This document shows, one piece after another, positions 33,729 to 44,620 of a DNA stretch of 64,000 nt. A program made the position numbers and the translations under genes. Under the pieces are notes generated by a model. The model saw only the letters and a program-made list of their open reading frames with translations. It ran no database searches and was not told the origin of the DNA. Every line of letters begins with the position of its first letter. Positions within the stretch are counted from its first letter, which is position 1. This DNA comes from Roseovarius tolerans. GTDB lineage: Bacteria; Pseudomonadota; Alphaproteobacteria; Rhodobacterales; Rhodobacteraceae. The stretch covers positions 1 to 64,000 of the forward strand of contig NZ_FOBO01000004.1 of NCBI RefSeq assembly GCF_900109855.1. Reading direction: 5' to 3'.

Positions 33729-34745
33729 TCAGCCCGCGAATTGCCCCTCGTAGACCGGCTCCAGCGTGGGGGTCTCGAAGAGCGACGAGACCGAGGTGCC
33801 ATTCCAGATATTGAGGATCGCCTGCGCAAAGACCGGAGCGGTCGGGATGATGCGGATATTGGGCGTGGCCTTGACCGCCTCGGTGGGCTGGATCGTGTCG
33901 GTGATGACCATGGATTTCAGCACCGAATTGGTGATCCGCTCGACCGCCGGGCCGGACATCACGCCGTGGGTGGTATAGGCGTGCACCTCGCGTGCGCCGT
34001 TGTCGATCAAGAGTTGCGCCGCCTTGCACATGGTGCCGGCGGTGTCGCACATGTCATCGACGATGATGCAGATCTTGTCGCTCACATCGCCGATCACCGT
34101 CATTTCGGCAACTTCACCGGCCTTTTCGCGGCGCTTGTCGACGATCGAGAGCGGTGCCTCGATCCGCTTGGCCAACTCGCGGGCGCGTGCCACGCCGCCC
34201 ACATCGGGCGAGACGATCATCACGTCGTCCATCGTGCCCTTGAACTGGGTCATGATGTCGAGCGCGAAGATCGGCGAGGCGTAGAGGTTATCCACCGGGA
34301 TATCGAAGAAGCCCTGGATCTGGGCGGCGTGCAGGTCCATGGTCAGCACCCGTTCGATCCCGGCCTCGACGATCATGTTGGCCACCAGCTTGGCCGAAAT
34401 CGGCGTGCGCGCCTTGGAGCGGCGATCCTGCCGTGCATAGCCGAAATAGGGGATCACGGCGGTGATGCGCTTGGCCGAGGAGCGGCGCAGCGCGTCGGAC
34501 ATGATCAGCAGTTCCATCAGGTTGTCATTGGCCGGGTTCGAGGTGGGCTGGATGATGAACATGTCCTCGCCGCGGACGTTCTCGTAGACCTCGACAAAGA
34601 TTTCCTGATCGTTGAACCGTTCGATGCGCGCGTCGCAGAGCCCGACATCGACCCCCCGATGCATCGACATGCGCCGCGCGATGGCCTTGGCGAGTGGCAT
34701 GTTGGCATTGCCGGAAATCAGCTTGGGTTGCGATGTGGAAGGCAT
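33729..34745 (-). CDS. prs: Ribose-phosphate pyrophosphokinase
   Basis: Makes phosphoribosyl pyrophosphate from ribose 5-phosphate and ATP for nucleotide, histidine and tryptophan synthesis. The 338-aa protein has [16 protein letters not shown], the metal-binding [11 protein letters not shown] (about residue 136), the flexible loop region [16 protein letters not shown] and the PRPP loop [11 protein letters not shown] (about 228-238). ATG 34745 (MPSTSQPKL) is chosen over the upstream frame because GGGGA precedes it. It is monocistronic, divergent from the isomerase gene by 104 bp. Confidence 0.96.
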   Translation of the reverse strand: MPSTSQPKLISGNANMPLAKAIARRMSMHRGVDVGLCDARIERFNDQEIFVEVYENVRGEDMFIIQPTSNPANDNLMELLIMSDALRRSSAKRITAVIPYFGYARQDRRSKARTPISAKLVANMIVEAGIERVLTMDLHAAQIQGFFDIPVDNLYASPIFALDIMTQFKGTMDDVMIVSPDVGGVARARELAKRIEAPLSIVDKRREKAGEVAEMTVIGDVSDKICIIVDDMCDTAGTMCKAAQLLIDNGAREVHAYTTHGVMSGPAVERITNSVLKSMVITDTIQPTEAVKATPNIRIIPTAPVFAQAILNIWNGTSVSSLFETPTLEPVYEGQFAG

Positions 34746-34849
34746 GATGTGGTCCCCGGAATGATCCATGTGACAGATTCGTGATGTTGCACACCGCTTA
34801 GCATGCGCCTAACGTCGCGCAAAGCGATGCGAACGGGGAGCGCGGTGAA

Positions 34850-35449
34850 ATGGCCCATATAGATTATTATTTCTCGACCTTGTCGCCCTTTGCCTATCTG
34901 GCGGGCTCGGGGTTGGAGGAGATCGCGGCCCGGCATGGCGCAGGCGTCACCTACAAGCCGCTCGACATCATGGCGCTGTTTGCGCGCACCGGCGGCACGT
35001 CACCCGCCGAACGGCACCCGTCGCGCAATGCCTATCGCGCGCAGGAATTGCCGCGACAGGCGAAAAAGCGCGGCCTGCCGCTCACTGTCAAACCGGCGCA
35101 TTGGCCGACCAACCCGGCGCCGTCGTCCTATGCGATCATCGCCGCGCAGAATGCGGGCGGTGGCGATGTCGGCGCGCTGGTGCAATCGGTGCTGCGCGCC
35201 TGCTGGGCCGAGGAGCGTGATATCGCAGAGGATGCGGTGGTGCGCGACTGCCTGCAACAGGCGGGGTTCGATCCGGCGCTGGCCGACACCGGTCTGCTGA
35301 GCGGGGCCGAGACTTATGCCGCCAATCTCGAAGAGGCGGTGAATGCGGGCGTGTTCGGCGCGCCGTTCTACGTGGTCGACAGCGGTCAGTCGTTCTGGGG
35401 GCAGGACCGGCTGGAGGATCTCGACCTGCATCTGGCGGGCAAGCTCTGA
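34850..35449 (+). CDS. 2-hydroxychromene-2-carboxylate isomerase-like (DsbA/kappa-GST fold)
   Basis: DsbA-family protein of 199 aa related to NahD and kappa-class glutathione transferases. It starts IDYYFSTLSPFAYLAGSGLE, where Ser replaces the CxxC cysteine, as in the isomerase. It then has the helical insert (RHPSRNAYRAQELPRQAKKR) and the cis-Pro loop VFGAPFYVVD, and ends FWGQDRLEDLDLHL. In naphthalene-type pathways this enzyme isomerises a chromene acid with glutathione. Here no aromatic genes are adjacent except a hydrolase 4 bp downstream, so the role may be a general glutathione-dependent isomerase. Confidence 0.88.
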   Translation: MAHIDYYFSTLSPFAYLAGSGLEEIAARHGAGVTYKPLDIMALFARTGGTSPAERHPSRNAYRAQELPRQAKKRGLPLTVKPAHWPTNPAPSSYAIIAAQNAGGGDVGALVQSVLRACWAEERDIAEDAVVRDCLQQAGFDPALADTGLLSGAETYAANLEEAVNAGVFGAPFYVVDSGQSFWGQDRLEDLDLHLAGKL

Positions 35450-35453
35450 GGTC

Positions 35454-36260
35454 ATGCCGAAGGCGAGCCGCGCGGGCCATCCGATTTACTGGACCGAGTT
35501 CGGACGCGGACGGCGCGCGGCGCTTGGGCTGCATTGCTCGCTGTCGCATTCCGGCAGCTGGAGCGGGATCATGCGCGGCCTCGGAGGCGTGCTGCACCTG
35601 ACGGCCCCCGATCTGCCGGGACACGGGCAGAGCGCGCCCTGGGATGGCGCGACAGAGATCCAGGCGCTGAGCACCGCGATCGCGGCGGAGTTCCTGACCG
35701 GCCCCACCGATATCATCGGTCATTCCTTTGGCGCGACGGTGGCGCTGCGGCTGGCGGTCGAGCATCCCGGGCTGGTGCGGTCGCTGATCCTCTACGAGCC
35801 GGTGTTCTTTGCCGTGGCGCTGGCCGATCATCCGCAGATGCGGGCGCGCCACGCGCTCGAGATGTCGGGCTATGCCAAGGGGATCGAAGCGGGGGACATG
35901 GCGGCGGCGGCGCAAGCCTTTCTGCGGGTCTGGGGCGACGGGCGCGCCTGGGACGATCTGCCCGGCGCGGTGCGCGCCGGGCTGGCGGCGCAGATGCCGC
36001 TGATCGAGGCGGCGGCCCCGGCGCTCTACGAGGATGCGGGCGGCATGCTGGCCAGCGGTGCGCTGGCCCGGGTCGCAGCACCGGTGCTGCTATTGGAGGG
36101 CAGCGCGTCGCCTGCGATCATCACGGCGATCAACGAGGGGCTGGCGGCGCGCTTGCCGCAGGCCGCGCGCGCGGTGATCGCGGGGGCAGGGCATATGGGG
36201 CCGATGACCCATCCCCAACAGACCGGCGCGGAAGTGCTGCGGTTTCTGGGCGAGACCTGA
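35454..36260 (+). CDS. Alpha/beta hydrolase
   Basis: Serine hydrolase of 268 aa. It has the LHCSLSHSGSWSGIM oxyanion region, PDLPGHGQS strand, nucleophile elbow IGHSFGATVAL (Ser at about residue 91), an acid near LLEGSASP and the catalytic His in IAGAGHMGPMTHP. Starts at ATG 35454, 4 bp after the isomerase stop, so they are probably co-transcribed. The longer frame from 35343 lies within the isomerase gene. Substrate unknown. Confidence 0.85.
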   Translation: MPKASRAGHPIYWTEFGRGRRAALGLHCSLSHSGSWSGIMRGLGGVLHLTAPDLPGHGQSAPWDGATEIQALSTAIAAEFLTGPTDIIGHSFGATVALRLAVEHPGLVRSLILYEPVFFAVALADHPQMRARHALEMSGYAKGIEAGDMAAAAQAFLRVWGDGRAWDDLPGAVRAGLAAQMPLIEAAAPALYEDAGGMLASGALARVAAPVLLLEGSASPAIITAINEGLAARLPQAARAVIAGAGHMGPMTHPQQTGAEVLRFLGET

Positions 36261-36305
36261 GCCGGGCGAGACGCGCTTTGCAAGCGCCTTGCGCGGTGGG
36301 CCGGG

Positions 36306-37259
36306 TCAGCCCGAGCAGTTGGCCCCGCCGAGGACGCAGAACTTGGCGCAATGCGGGTGGTTGAGGGCGACATCGCGCTCGGCCTCGGCGAGGCTTTCGC
36401 CCAGCTCGAATTCCGGCGCGTAGGGCAGCAGCGTGCAGGCCAGCACGGCCGGTTTTTCGGCCCCCTTGCGTTTCACAACCATGCGCGAGGAGGCGCACAT
36501 CACGTCGCGCGGTGACTTGCCGAGGATGTCCCAGCAGGCGGTGGTGATCTCGGGGACCTCGGCGCTCTCGTCCATTTCGGGAAAGAGCACGGTCGCGCCG
36601 GGGTCATAGGCGTCGATCTCGAAGCCGTGTTCGGCATAGAGCTGGGCATAGCCCGCGCGCGATTGTGCCTCGGTCTCGTCCCAGACGGTGCGGCCTGCCA
36701 CGGTCATGCGGATGCCGTTGTCGCGCAACCAGCACATGCCGTCGATGGTTCTGGCAAAGGTGCCCGGCCCGCGTTCCTCGTCATGGCAGGCCTCGGACCA
36801 GTGATCGACCGAGATGCGCAGGGTCAGCTTGTCGCGCCATGTCTGCGCCAGGTCGAGCAGGCCCGCGCGCATCGTCTTGCGCATCATCGGGCGCATCGCG
36901 TTGGTGAGGATCAGCACCTCGTACCCCTCTTCCAGGGCCGCCCGTGCCATGCCGATCATCTGCGGATTCATGAACGGCTCGCCGCCGGTAAAGCCGATTT
37001 CGGTCACCGGCCAGTGGCGCGCGCGGATCTGGTCGAGATAGTCGCGCACCTCCGATTCGGTGATATAGACGAGCGCGTCATTCGAGGGTGAGGACAGGAT
37101 ATAGCAATTCCGGCATTCGATGTTGCACAAGGTCCCGGTGTTGAACCACAGCGTTTCGGGATGGCTGAGCGGCACGGTGGCGCGCGGCTGACCATCGGCG
37201 GTGCGCGCGGCATCCTGAAACTTGCCTTGATTGGCGGGGATACTGAGGCTGTCTTTCAT
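36306..37259 (-). CDS. Radical SAM protein with C-terminal cysteine cluster
   Basis: Radical SAM enzyme of 317 aa. The cluster motif CNIECRNCY (CxxxCxxC, about residues 44-51) sits in TGTLCNIECRNCYILSS. The GGEP-type SAM segment is in IGFTGGEPFMNP (about 88-99), and barrel strands continue in VLILTNAM and LTLRISVDHWSEA. The C-terminal third holds more cysteines (TTACWDILGK, VMCASSRMVV, LACTLLPYA, and CAKFCVLGGANCSG at the very end). This suggests an auxiliary iron-sulfur cluster of the SPASM/twitch kind. No peptide substrate or partner gene is adjacent. It is divergent from zwf. Function unknown beyond radical chemistry. Confidence 0.85.
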   Translation of the reverse strand: MKDSLSIPANQGKFQDAARTADGQPRATVPLSHPETLWFNTGTLCNIECRNCYILSSPSNDALVYITESEVRDYLDQIRARHWPVTEIGFTGGEPFMNPQMIGMARAALEEGYEVLILTNAMRPMMRKTMRAGLLDLAQTWRDKLTLRISVDHWSEACHDEERGPGTFARTIDGMCWLRDNGIRMTVAGRTVWDETEAQSRAGYAQLYAEHGFEIDAYDPGATVLFPEMDESAEVPEITTACWDILGKSPRDVMCASSRMVVKRKGAEKPAVLACTLLPYAPEFELGESLAEAERDVALNHPHCAKFCVLGGANCSG

Positions 37260-37287
37260 GCGTTGGATCGCTCCTTTCCGAATATGT

Positions 37288-37303
37288 GTGAGCTATCTCT
37301 CAC
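37288..37303. promoter_or_regulatory. Inverted repeat GTGAG-N6-CTCAC, possible operator
   Basis: GTGAG (37288-37292) and CTCAC (37299-37303) form a 5-bp dyad with a 6-bp spacer in the 158-bp gap between the divergent radical SAM gene and zwf. The location suits a regulator of either gene, but no known site could be matched. Confidence 0.3.
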
Positions 37304-37417
37304 GATCTGGCAAGGGAAGGGCTCTGACGCCATTGTGAAGCCGCAGCGACATGTTACAGTCATGCCGATACGCGGATCGCCCGGAAGATGGGCGCGCGGC
37401 AATCTGAGGAGACAGGC

Positions 37418-38872
37418 ATGGCGTCTCGGGTGATCCCGGTCGATCCGTTCGATCTGGTGGTGTTCGGCGGCACGGGCGATCTGGCCCGGCGCAAGATATT
37501 GCCTGCGCTCTTTCGCCGTTATGTCGCCGGGCAGATCGAGGGCGACGTGCGCCTGATCGGGGCGGCGCGCAGCGAGATGGACGCGACGGCCTATCGCGAG
37601 ATGGTGCGTGAGGCGATCCTCGAGTTCGGTGGCGACGAGGCAGGCCGCAAGACCGAGCTCGCGGCGTTTCTCAAGATGCTGGATTATGTGACCCTTGATG
37701 CCAAGGGCACGCAGGGCTGGGCCGATCTGGCGGGCAAGATGCGCACCGATCGCATCTGCGCGTTCTATTTCTCGGTGGCCCCGTCGCTGTTCGGGGATCT
37801 GGCCAAGCGGTTGCACAAGCATGGCATGGCCGATGACGAGAGCCGCATCGTGGTGGAAAAGCCCTTTGGCCGCGACCTGGAGACCGCCCGCGCGCTCAAC
37901 CGGACGCTGGCGCAGCATTTTCACGAGGGGCAGATCTACAGGATCGACCATTATCTCGGCAAGGAAACCGTGCAGAACCTGATGGCGATCCGGTTCGGCA
38001 ATGTTCTGTTCGAGCCGCTGTGGAACAGCCAGTATGTCGACCACATCCAGATCACCGTGGCCGAGAGCGTGGGCGTCGGCGGGCGTGGCGATTATTATGA
38101 CAGTTCGGGCGCAATGCGCGACATGGTGCAGAACCACATGATGCAGCTCTTGTGTCTCATTGCGATGGAGCCGCCCGCCAAGTTCGAGCCCGACGCGGTG
38201 CGCGACGAAAAGCTCAAGGTCATTCGCGCGCTCGATCCGGTGGAGCCGGAAAACGTGGTGCGGGGCCAGTACGAAGGCGGTGACGCGCAGCCGGGCTATC
38301 GCGCGCAGGTCGAGAATGCCGACAGCCTGACCGAGAGTTTCGTGGCCCTGAAGGCGCATATCAGCAACTGGCGCTGGGCCGGCACGCCGTTCTACCTGCG
38401 CACTGGCAAGCGCCTCAAGGAGCGGGCGAGCGAGATCGCGGTGATGTTCAAGGACGCGCCGCATTCGATCTTTGGTGCCGATGCCGGGCGGCATCACAAT
38501 ATCCTGACCATCCGGTTGCAGCCCAATGAGGGGATCGAACTGGGGGTCACGATCAAGGAACCGGGGCCGGGCGGCATGCGTTTGATAGATGTGCCACTCG
38601 ACATGACCTTTGCCGAGGCGCTTGGGCCCGAGGAGGCCGATTTCCCGGATGCCTATGAGCGGCTGATCATGGATGTGATCCGTGGCAATCAGACGCTTTT
38701 CATGCGCGGTGACGAGGTCGAGGCCGCCTGGGCCTGGACCGATCCGGTCATTGCCGAGTGGGACGCGCAATCAGATGCGCCATTGCCCTATGTGAGCGGC
38801 TCTTCGGGGCCGGATGACGCGCTCATGCTGATGCATCGCGACGGGCGGCGCTGGCGGGAGATACGACCATGA
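37418..38872 (+). CDS. zwf: Glucose-6-phosphate 1-dehydrogenase
   Basis: Oxidises glucose 6-phosphate to 6-phosphogluconolactone with NADP, opening the pentose phosphate and Entner-Doudoroff routes. The 484-aa protein has the nucleotide loop FGGTGDLARRKILPAL (about residues 12-27) and the active-site signature RIDHYLGKETVQNL (His at about residue 178). A complete C-terminal domain has GTPFYLRTGKRL and NEGIELG. ATG 37418 follows GAGGA at good spacing. It overlaps pgl by 4 bp and leads the zwf-pgl-pgi unit. Confidence 0.96.
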   Translation: MASRVIPVDPFDLVVFGGTGDLARRKILPALFRRYVAGQIEGDVRLIGAARSEMDATAYREMVREAILEFGGDEAGRKTELAAFLKMLDYVTLDAKGTQGWADLAGKMRTDRICAFYFSVAPSLFGDLAKRLHKHGMADDESRIVVEKPFGRDLETARALNRTLAQHFHEGQIYRIDHYLGKETVQNLMAIRFGNVLFEPLWNSQYVDHIQITVAESVGVGGRGDYYDSSGAMRDMVQNHMMQLLCLIAMEPPAKFEPDAVRDEKLKVIRALDPVEPENVVRGQYEGGDAQPGYRAQVENADSLTESFVALKAHISNWRWAGTPFYLRTGKRLKERASEIAVMFKDAPHSIFGADAGRHHNILTIRLQPNEGIELGVTIKEPGPGGMRLIDVPLDMTFAEALGPEEADFPDAYERLIMDVIRGNQTLFMRGDEVEAAWAWTDPVIAEWDAQSDAPLPYVSGSSGPDDALMLMHRDGRRWREIRP

Positions 38873-39540
38873 ACATCATTGATTATCCGGATGCCGAAAT
38901 GCTGGCCATCGGCCTTGCCGATGAATTGGCCAGCGCCCTGCGCACCGCGCTTGCCAATGAGGAGCGCGTGCTTTTCGTGGTGCCCGGCGGCACGACGCCC
39001 GGCCCGATCTTTGATGCGCTCTGTGAGACAAGTCTGGACTGGGACCGGGTGGATGTGCTGCTGAGCGACGAACGCTGGCGGCCCGAGGTGCATGTGCGCT
39101 CCAACACGCGGCTGATCCGCGAGCGGCTGCTGACCGGGCGTGCGGCGGCGGCGCGCTATCTGCCGCTTTATGCCAAGGCGGAGGAGCCCGAGGAGGTGCT
39201 GGCGGAACTGGAGGCCAATATCTCACCCGCGCTGCCGATTGATGTCTGCCTGTTGGGGATGGGCGAGGACATGCATACCGCTTCGCTTTTCCCGGGGGCC
39301 GACAATCTGGAGGATGCGCTGGCGCGGCGCGCGCCGATCCTTGTGCCGATGCGCGTGGACGGGGCCGAGGAGCCGCGTGTCACGCTGTCGGCGCGGGTGC
39401 TGAACGGGGCGGTGGCCAAGCATCTGGTGATCACCGGCGACAAGAAGCGCCGCGCGGTGGAACGCGCGCAGCACATGCGGGCCGTCGAGGCCCCGGTCGC
39501 CGCCGTGCTGGACGACATGACCGTGCATTGGGCCCCGTGA
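38869..39540 (+). CDS. pgl: 6-phosphogluconolactonase
   Basis: Hydrolyses 6-phosphogluconolactone to 6-phosphogluconate. The 223-aa protein is of the NagB/DevB type. It shows [16 protein letters not shown] (about residues 36-51), DVLLSDERW (about 62-70), [10 protein letters not shown] and [16 protein letters not shown] (about 124-139), with a late [14 protein letters not shown]. Starts in a 4-bp overlap with zwf and is followed 14 bp later by pgi, an arrangement that keeps the three enzymes together. Confidence 0.95.
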   Translation: MNIIDYPDAEMLAIGLADELASALRTALANEERVLFVVPGGTTPGPIFDALCETSLDWDRVDVLLSDERWRPEVHVRSNTRLIRERLLTGRAAAARYLPLYAKAEEPEEVLAELEANISPALPIDVCLLGMGEDMHTASLFPGADNLEDALARRAPILVPMRVDGAEEPRVTLSARVLNGAVAKHLVITGDKKRRAVERAQHMRAVEAPVAAVLDDMTVHWAP

Positions 39541-39554
39541 CAGGAGTGTGTGAA

Positions 39555-41135
39555 ATGTGGACCGAGGTCGAGCGTGCGGCTGAGGCCGCAGCAGGGCGCA
39601 GTATTGCCGATTTGTTCGAGACGGCAGGCCGCGCCGAGGCGTTTTCCGTGCGCTTTGACGGGATGCTGCTGGATTATTCCAAGACCGCGCTCGATGAGGA
39701 TGCGCGCGCCGCGCTGGTGCAGCTGGCCGGGGCGGCCGGGGTTGCGGCGCGCCGCGCGGCGATGTTCGACGGTGCACCGATCAATGAGACCGAGGGGCGC
39801 GCGGTCCTGCATAGCGCGCTGCGCAACCTCTCGGGCGGGGCGGTCATGGTCGAGGGCGAGGATATCATGCCCGGCATCCACGCCACCCGCGCCCGGATGG
39901 CCGCGTTTGCCGAAGAGATCCGGCAGGGGTCGATCACCGATGTGATCAATATCGGCATCGGCGGCTCGCATCTGGGCCCCGAGATGGCGGTGCGCGCGCT
40001 CGGCCCCTATCACGACGGGCCGCGCTGTCATTTCGTGTCGAACGTGGACGGGGCGGATATCGCCGACACGCTGCGCGGGCTCGATCCTGCGACCACTTTG
40101 GTGATCGTCGCCTCCAAGACCTTTACCACCATCGAGACGATGACCAATGCCGCCACCGCGCGGGCGTGGATGGAGCGCGCGGGCGTCGATCCGGGGCCGC
40201 AATTCGCCGCCGTGTCCTCGGCGCTGGAGAAGACCGCCGACTGGGGGATCGACCCGGCCCGTGTCTTTGGCTTTGGCGATTACGTGGGCGGGCGCTATTC
40301 GGTCTGGGGGCCGATCGGCCTCGCTGTGATGATCGCAATCGGGCCGGAGCGGTTCGAGGAATTCCTGACCGGGGCCGAGGCGATGGACCGGCATTTTCAG
40401 GACGCCGAACCGCTGGAGAACATGGCCGTGATGCTGGCGCTGGTCGGGCTGTGGCATCATCAGGGCATGGGATACGGCACCCGCGCCGTGCTGCCCTATG
40501 ATCAGCGTCTGGCGCGGTTGCCCGCCTATCTGCAACAGCTGGAGATGGAGAGTAACGGCAAGCGGGTGCGCATGGATGGCGCGCCGCTCACACGCCCCTC
40601 GGGCCCCGTGGTCTGGGGTGAGCCGGGCACCAACGGGCAGCACGCGTTCTATCAGTTGATCCATCAGGGAACGGCAGTGGTGCCCTGCGAGTTTCTGGTG
40701 GCGGCAGAGGGGCATGAGCCGGATCTGGCGCATCATCACCGGCTGCTGGTGGCCAATTGTCTGGCGCAATCCGAGGCGCTGATGCGCGGGCGCGGGATCG
40801 ACGAGGCGCGCGCGCTGATGCGCGAGGCGGGGTTTGCCGGGGCCGAGTTGGAGCGGCAGGCCGCACACCGCGTGTTTCCGGGCAACCGGCCCTCGGTGAC
40901 GCTGGCCTATGACCGGCTGACGCCCCGGCGGCTGGGGCAGATCGTGGCGCTTTATGAACACCGGGTGTTTGTCGAGGGGGTGATCCTCGGGATCAATTCC
41001 TTCGATCAATGGGGGGTGGAATTGGGCAAGGTTCTGGCGGGCGAGATGGTGCCGCTGCTGGAGGGGAGCGACACCACCCGCAAGGACGGCTCAACCCGTC
41101 AACTGGTTCACTTCTGCAAATCATACACGGGCTGA
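39555..41135 (+). CDS. pgi: Glucose-6-phosphate isomerase
   Basis: Interconverts glucose 6-phosphate and fructose 6-phosphate. The 526-aa protein has [18 protein letters not shown] (about residues 131-148), [13 protein letters not shown], and the signature [20 protein letters not shown] (about 351-370). The catalytic His/Lys region [14 protein letters not shown] lies near the C-terminus. ATG 39555 is preferred to the frame start at 39528, which overlaps pgl. In organisms with zwf next to pgi, carbon from fructose 6-phosphate can be recycled through the oxidative route; no edd or eda genes are in the window. Confidence 0.96.
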   Translation: MWTEVERAAEAAAGRSIADLFETAGRAEAFSVRFDGMLLDYSKTALDEDARAALVQLAGAAGVAARRAAMFDGAPINETEGRAVLHSALRNLSGGAVMVEGEDIMPGIHATRARMAAFAEEIRQGSITDVINIGIGGSHLGPEMAVRALGPYHDGPRCHFVSNVDGADIADTLRGLDPATTLVIVASKTFTTIETMTNAATARAWMERAGVDPGPQFAAVSSALEKTADWGIDPARVFGFGDYVGGRYSVWGPIGLAVMIAIGPERFEEFLTGAEAMDRHFQDAEPLENMAVMLALVGLWHHQGMGYGTRAVLPYDQRLARLPAYLQQLEMESNGKRVRMDGAPLTRPSGPVVWGEPGTNGQHAFYQLIHQGTAVVPCEFLVAAEGHEPDLAHHHRLLVANCLAQSEALMRGRGIDEARALMREAGFAGAELERQAAHRVFPGNRPSVTLAYDRLTPRRLGQIVALYEHRVFVEGVILGINSFDQWGVELGKVLAGEMVPLLEGSDTTRKDGSTRQLVHFCKSYTG

Positions 41136-41574
41136 GCCGCCTCCCCCCGGGAGTGGGGGCATTGATACCTCCGGGGGATTGGCGTGTCTCTGAACCATCA
41201 GAACTCGGAAACGTACACGCCACTGGGTCACACATGAGCGCACCGCACAGGTCTCGGCCCCGTTCCAAGCGCGTCATTTGGGATGCTGCGCGAGGCGGGC
41301 ACCGCGACCCGTTCGGCGGCGCACATCAAGACTCACGTCTGGTGGGGGTGAGAGTTTCAGGACAGGGGAGATTTTTTTGCGCCGGCATGCATGAAGCTGG
41401 GTCATTGGGGAGGAGTGAGGTGAGGGGGGCTGACTCGGACCTTTGCCGAAGCCTTTTTGGGCGGCGATGGAACATGTGGGCGGGCGCGCGCGTTCCAACG
41501 TTGAGAGGTGGCGCGATGTGCCGCCCCGGTGGGTGCCGCAAGGGCCTGCCGTGCACCATAGAAAGGAGATCAGG
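41136..41574. other. Non-coding stretch after pgi
   Basis: No credible gene is seen in these 439 bp. A weak hairpin with CCCCCC and GGGGG arms lies right after pgi and may help termination, though it lacks a T-run. The frames that cross the region on both strands have arginine/proline-rich shadow-like products and no ribosome binding site. The only clear signal is AAAGGAGAT at 41562-41570, the ribosome binding site of the small lipoprotein that follows. Confidence 0.5.
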
Positions 41575-41850
41575 ATGAAACTTTGGATGCTACTCGCCGC
41601 AGGTCTGACCACGCTCGCACTCGGGGCCTGTGCGAACATGTCAACCGAGGGGCGCACAGTCGCCGGTGCCGCAGGCGGGGCCGCCGCAGGCCTGATCGCG
41701 GCGGAGGTGCTTGACGCCGATGACAATTGGCGAGTGATCTCGGCGCTCGGCGGGGCCGCTGCCGGGACGGTCGTGGCGCAGAACACGCAGAACGGCAATT
41801 GCGCCTATGCGCGCGGTGACGGCACCTATTACACCGCCCCCTGCCGCTGA
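41575..41850 (+). CDS. Small glycine-zipper lipoprotein
   Basis: A 91-aa lipoprotein: signal peptide LWMLLAAGLTTLALGAC with lipobox Cys at about residue 19. Then a glycine-zipper run (VAGAAGGAAAGLIAAEVL and ISALGGAAAGTVVAQ) and a short tail with two Cys (NCAYARGDGTYYTAPC). It is similar in outline to small outer-membrane lipoproteins of the glycine-zipper type that insert in or span membranes. ATG 41575 follows a strong AAAGGAGAT. It stands alone before a perfect bidirectional terminator shared with eno. Exact role unknown. Confidence 0.85.
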   Translation: MKLWMLLAAGLTTLALGACANMSTEGRTVAGAAGGAAAGLIAAEVLDADDNWRVISALGGAAAGTVVAQNTQNGNCAYARGDGTYYTAPCR

Positions 41851-41870
41851 TATCGAGACGGATGACAGAC

Positions 41871-41904
41871 ACGGGCCGGGCTTTGAGAAAGCCCGGCCCG
41901 TTTT
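41871..41904. terminator. Bidirectional terminator between the lipoprotein gene and eno
   Basis: ACGGGCCGGGCTT (41871-41883) pairs perfectly with AAGCCCGGCCCGT (41889-41901) and is followed by TTTT on the plus strand; the minus strand continues GTCTGTCATC, with few T residues. It serves the lipoprotein gene and probably eno as well, because the two genes converge here. Confidence 0.85.
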
Positions 41905-41922
41905 GCGTGCTGCAACGTTGGA

Positions 41923-44257
<2,335 letters not shown>

Positions 44258-44370
44258 GGGGATGCCCTCCTTCTTTGAGGCGAAGGTAGGGTGGCAGGAC
44301 GGCGGGGATAAGCCGTAGCACCGCGCAGGGGGCGTGCGGGGGTGCACAGGGGGGTGGGGGCGTCTGGAGA

Positions 44371-44554
44371 GGACCTTAGATTGAAGCACCTGCGCGGAAC
44401 AAGGCCGAAGGCCGCCGCGCATCGACGGGCCGCCCCCCGGCACGGCGATTTGGCTGCAACGTGCTCTACGCTCTGATCTTTTTCGGGCTTGGCTGAGATA
44501 AAGCGCTACAAAACTGACGTTGGATCGCCGCACCGCGGCCCGTCGATGCGCGGC
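44371..44554. repeat. Dispersed non-coding repeat, copy 3 (inverted, diverged)
   Basis: The core 44414-44554 starts GCCGCGCATCGACGGGCCGC and ends GGCCCGTCGATGCGCGGC, so its arms are inverted repeats of about 32 bp. Read on the plus strand it matches the minus strand of copies 1 and 2: GGCGATTTG, GCAACGTG and CTTGGCTGAGATAAAGCGC are shared in the same order. The flanking GGACCTTAGA (44371-44380) and the GGCCGAAGGCC hairpin also match. It lies in the 363-bp gap between the GST start and ptsP stop. The rest of that gap has a C-rich stretch and nothing identifiable. Confidence 0.8.
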
Positions 44555-44620
44555 TTACTGCAACGATCGCTTCAGGCCACCCCCGCCCCACATCACGATC
44601 CACCACGCACCCACCAACCA

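Noticed and set aside
41009..41578. 189-aa plus-strand frame after pgi
   Set aside because: It overlaps the pgi end, lacks a ribosome binding site and resembles no protein; treated as non-coding.
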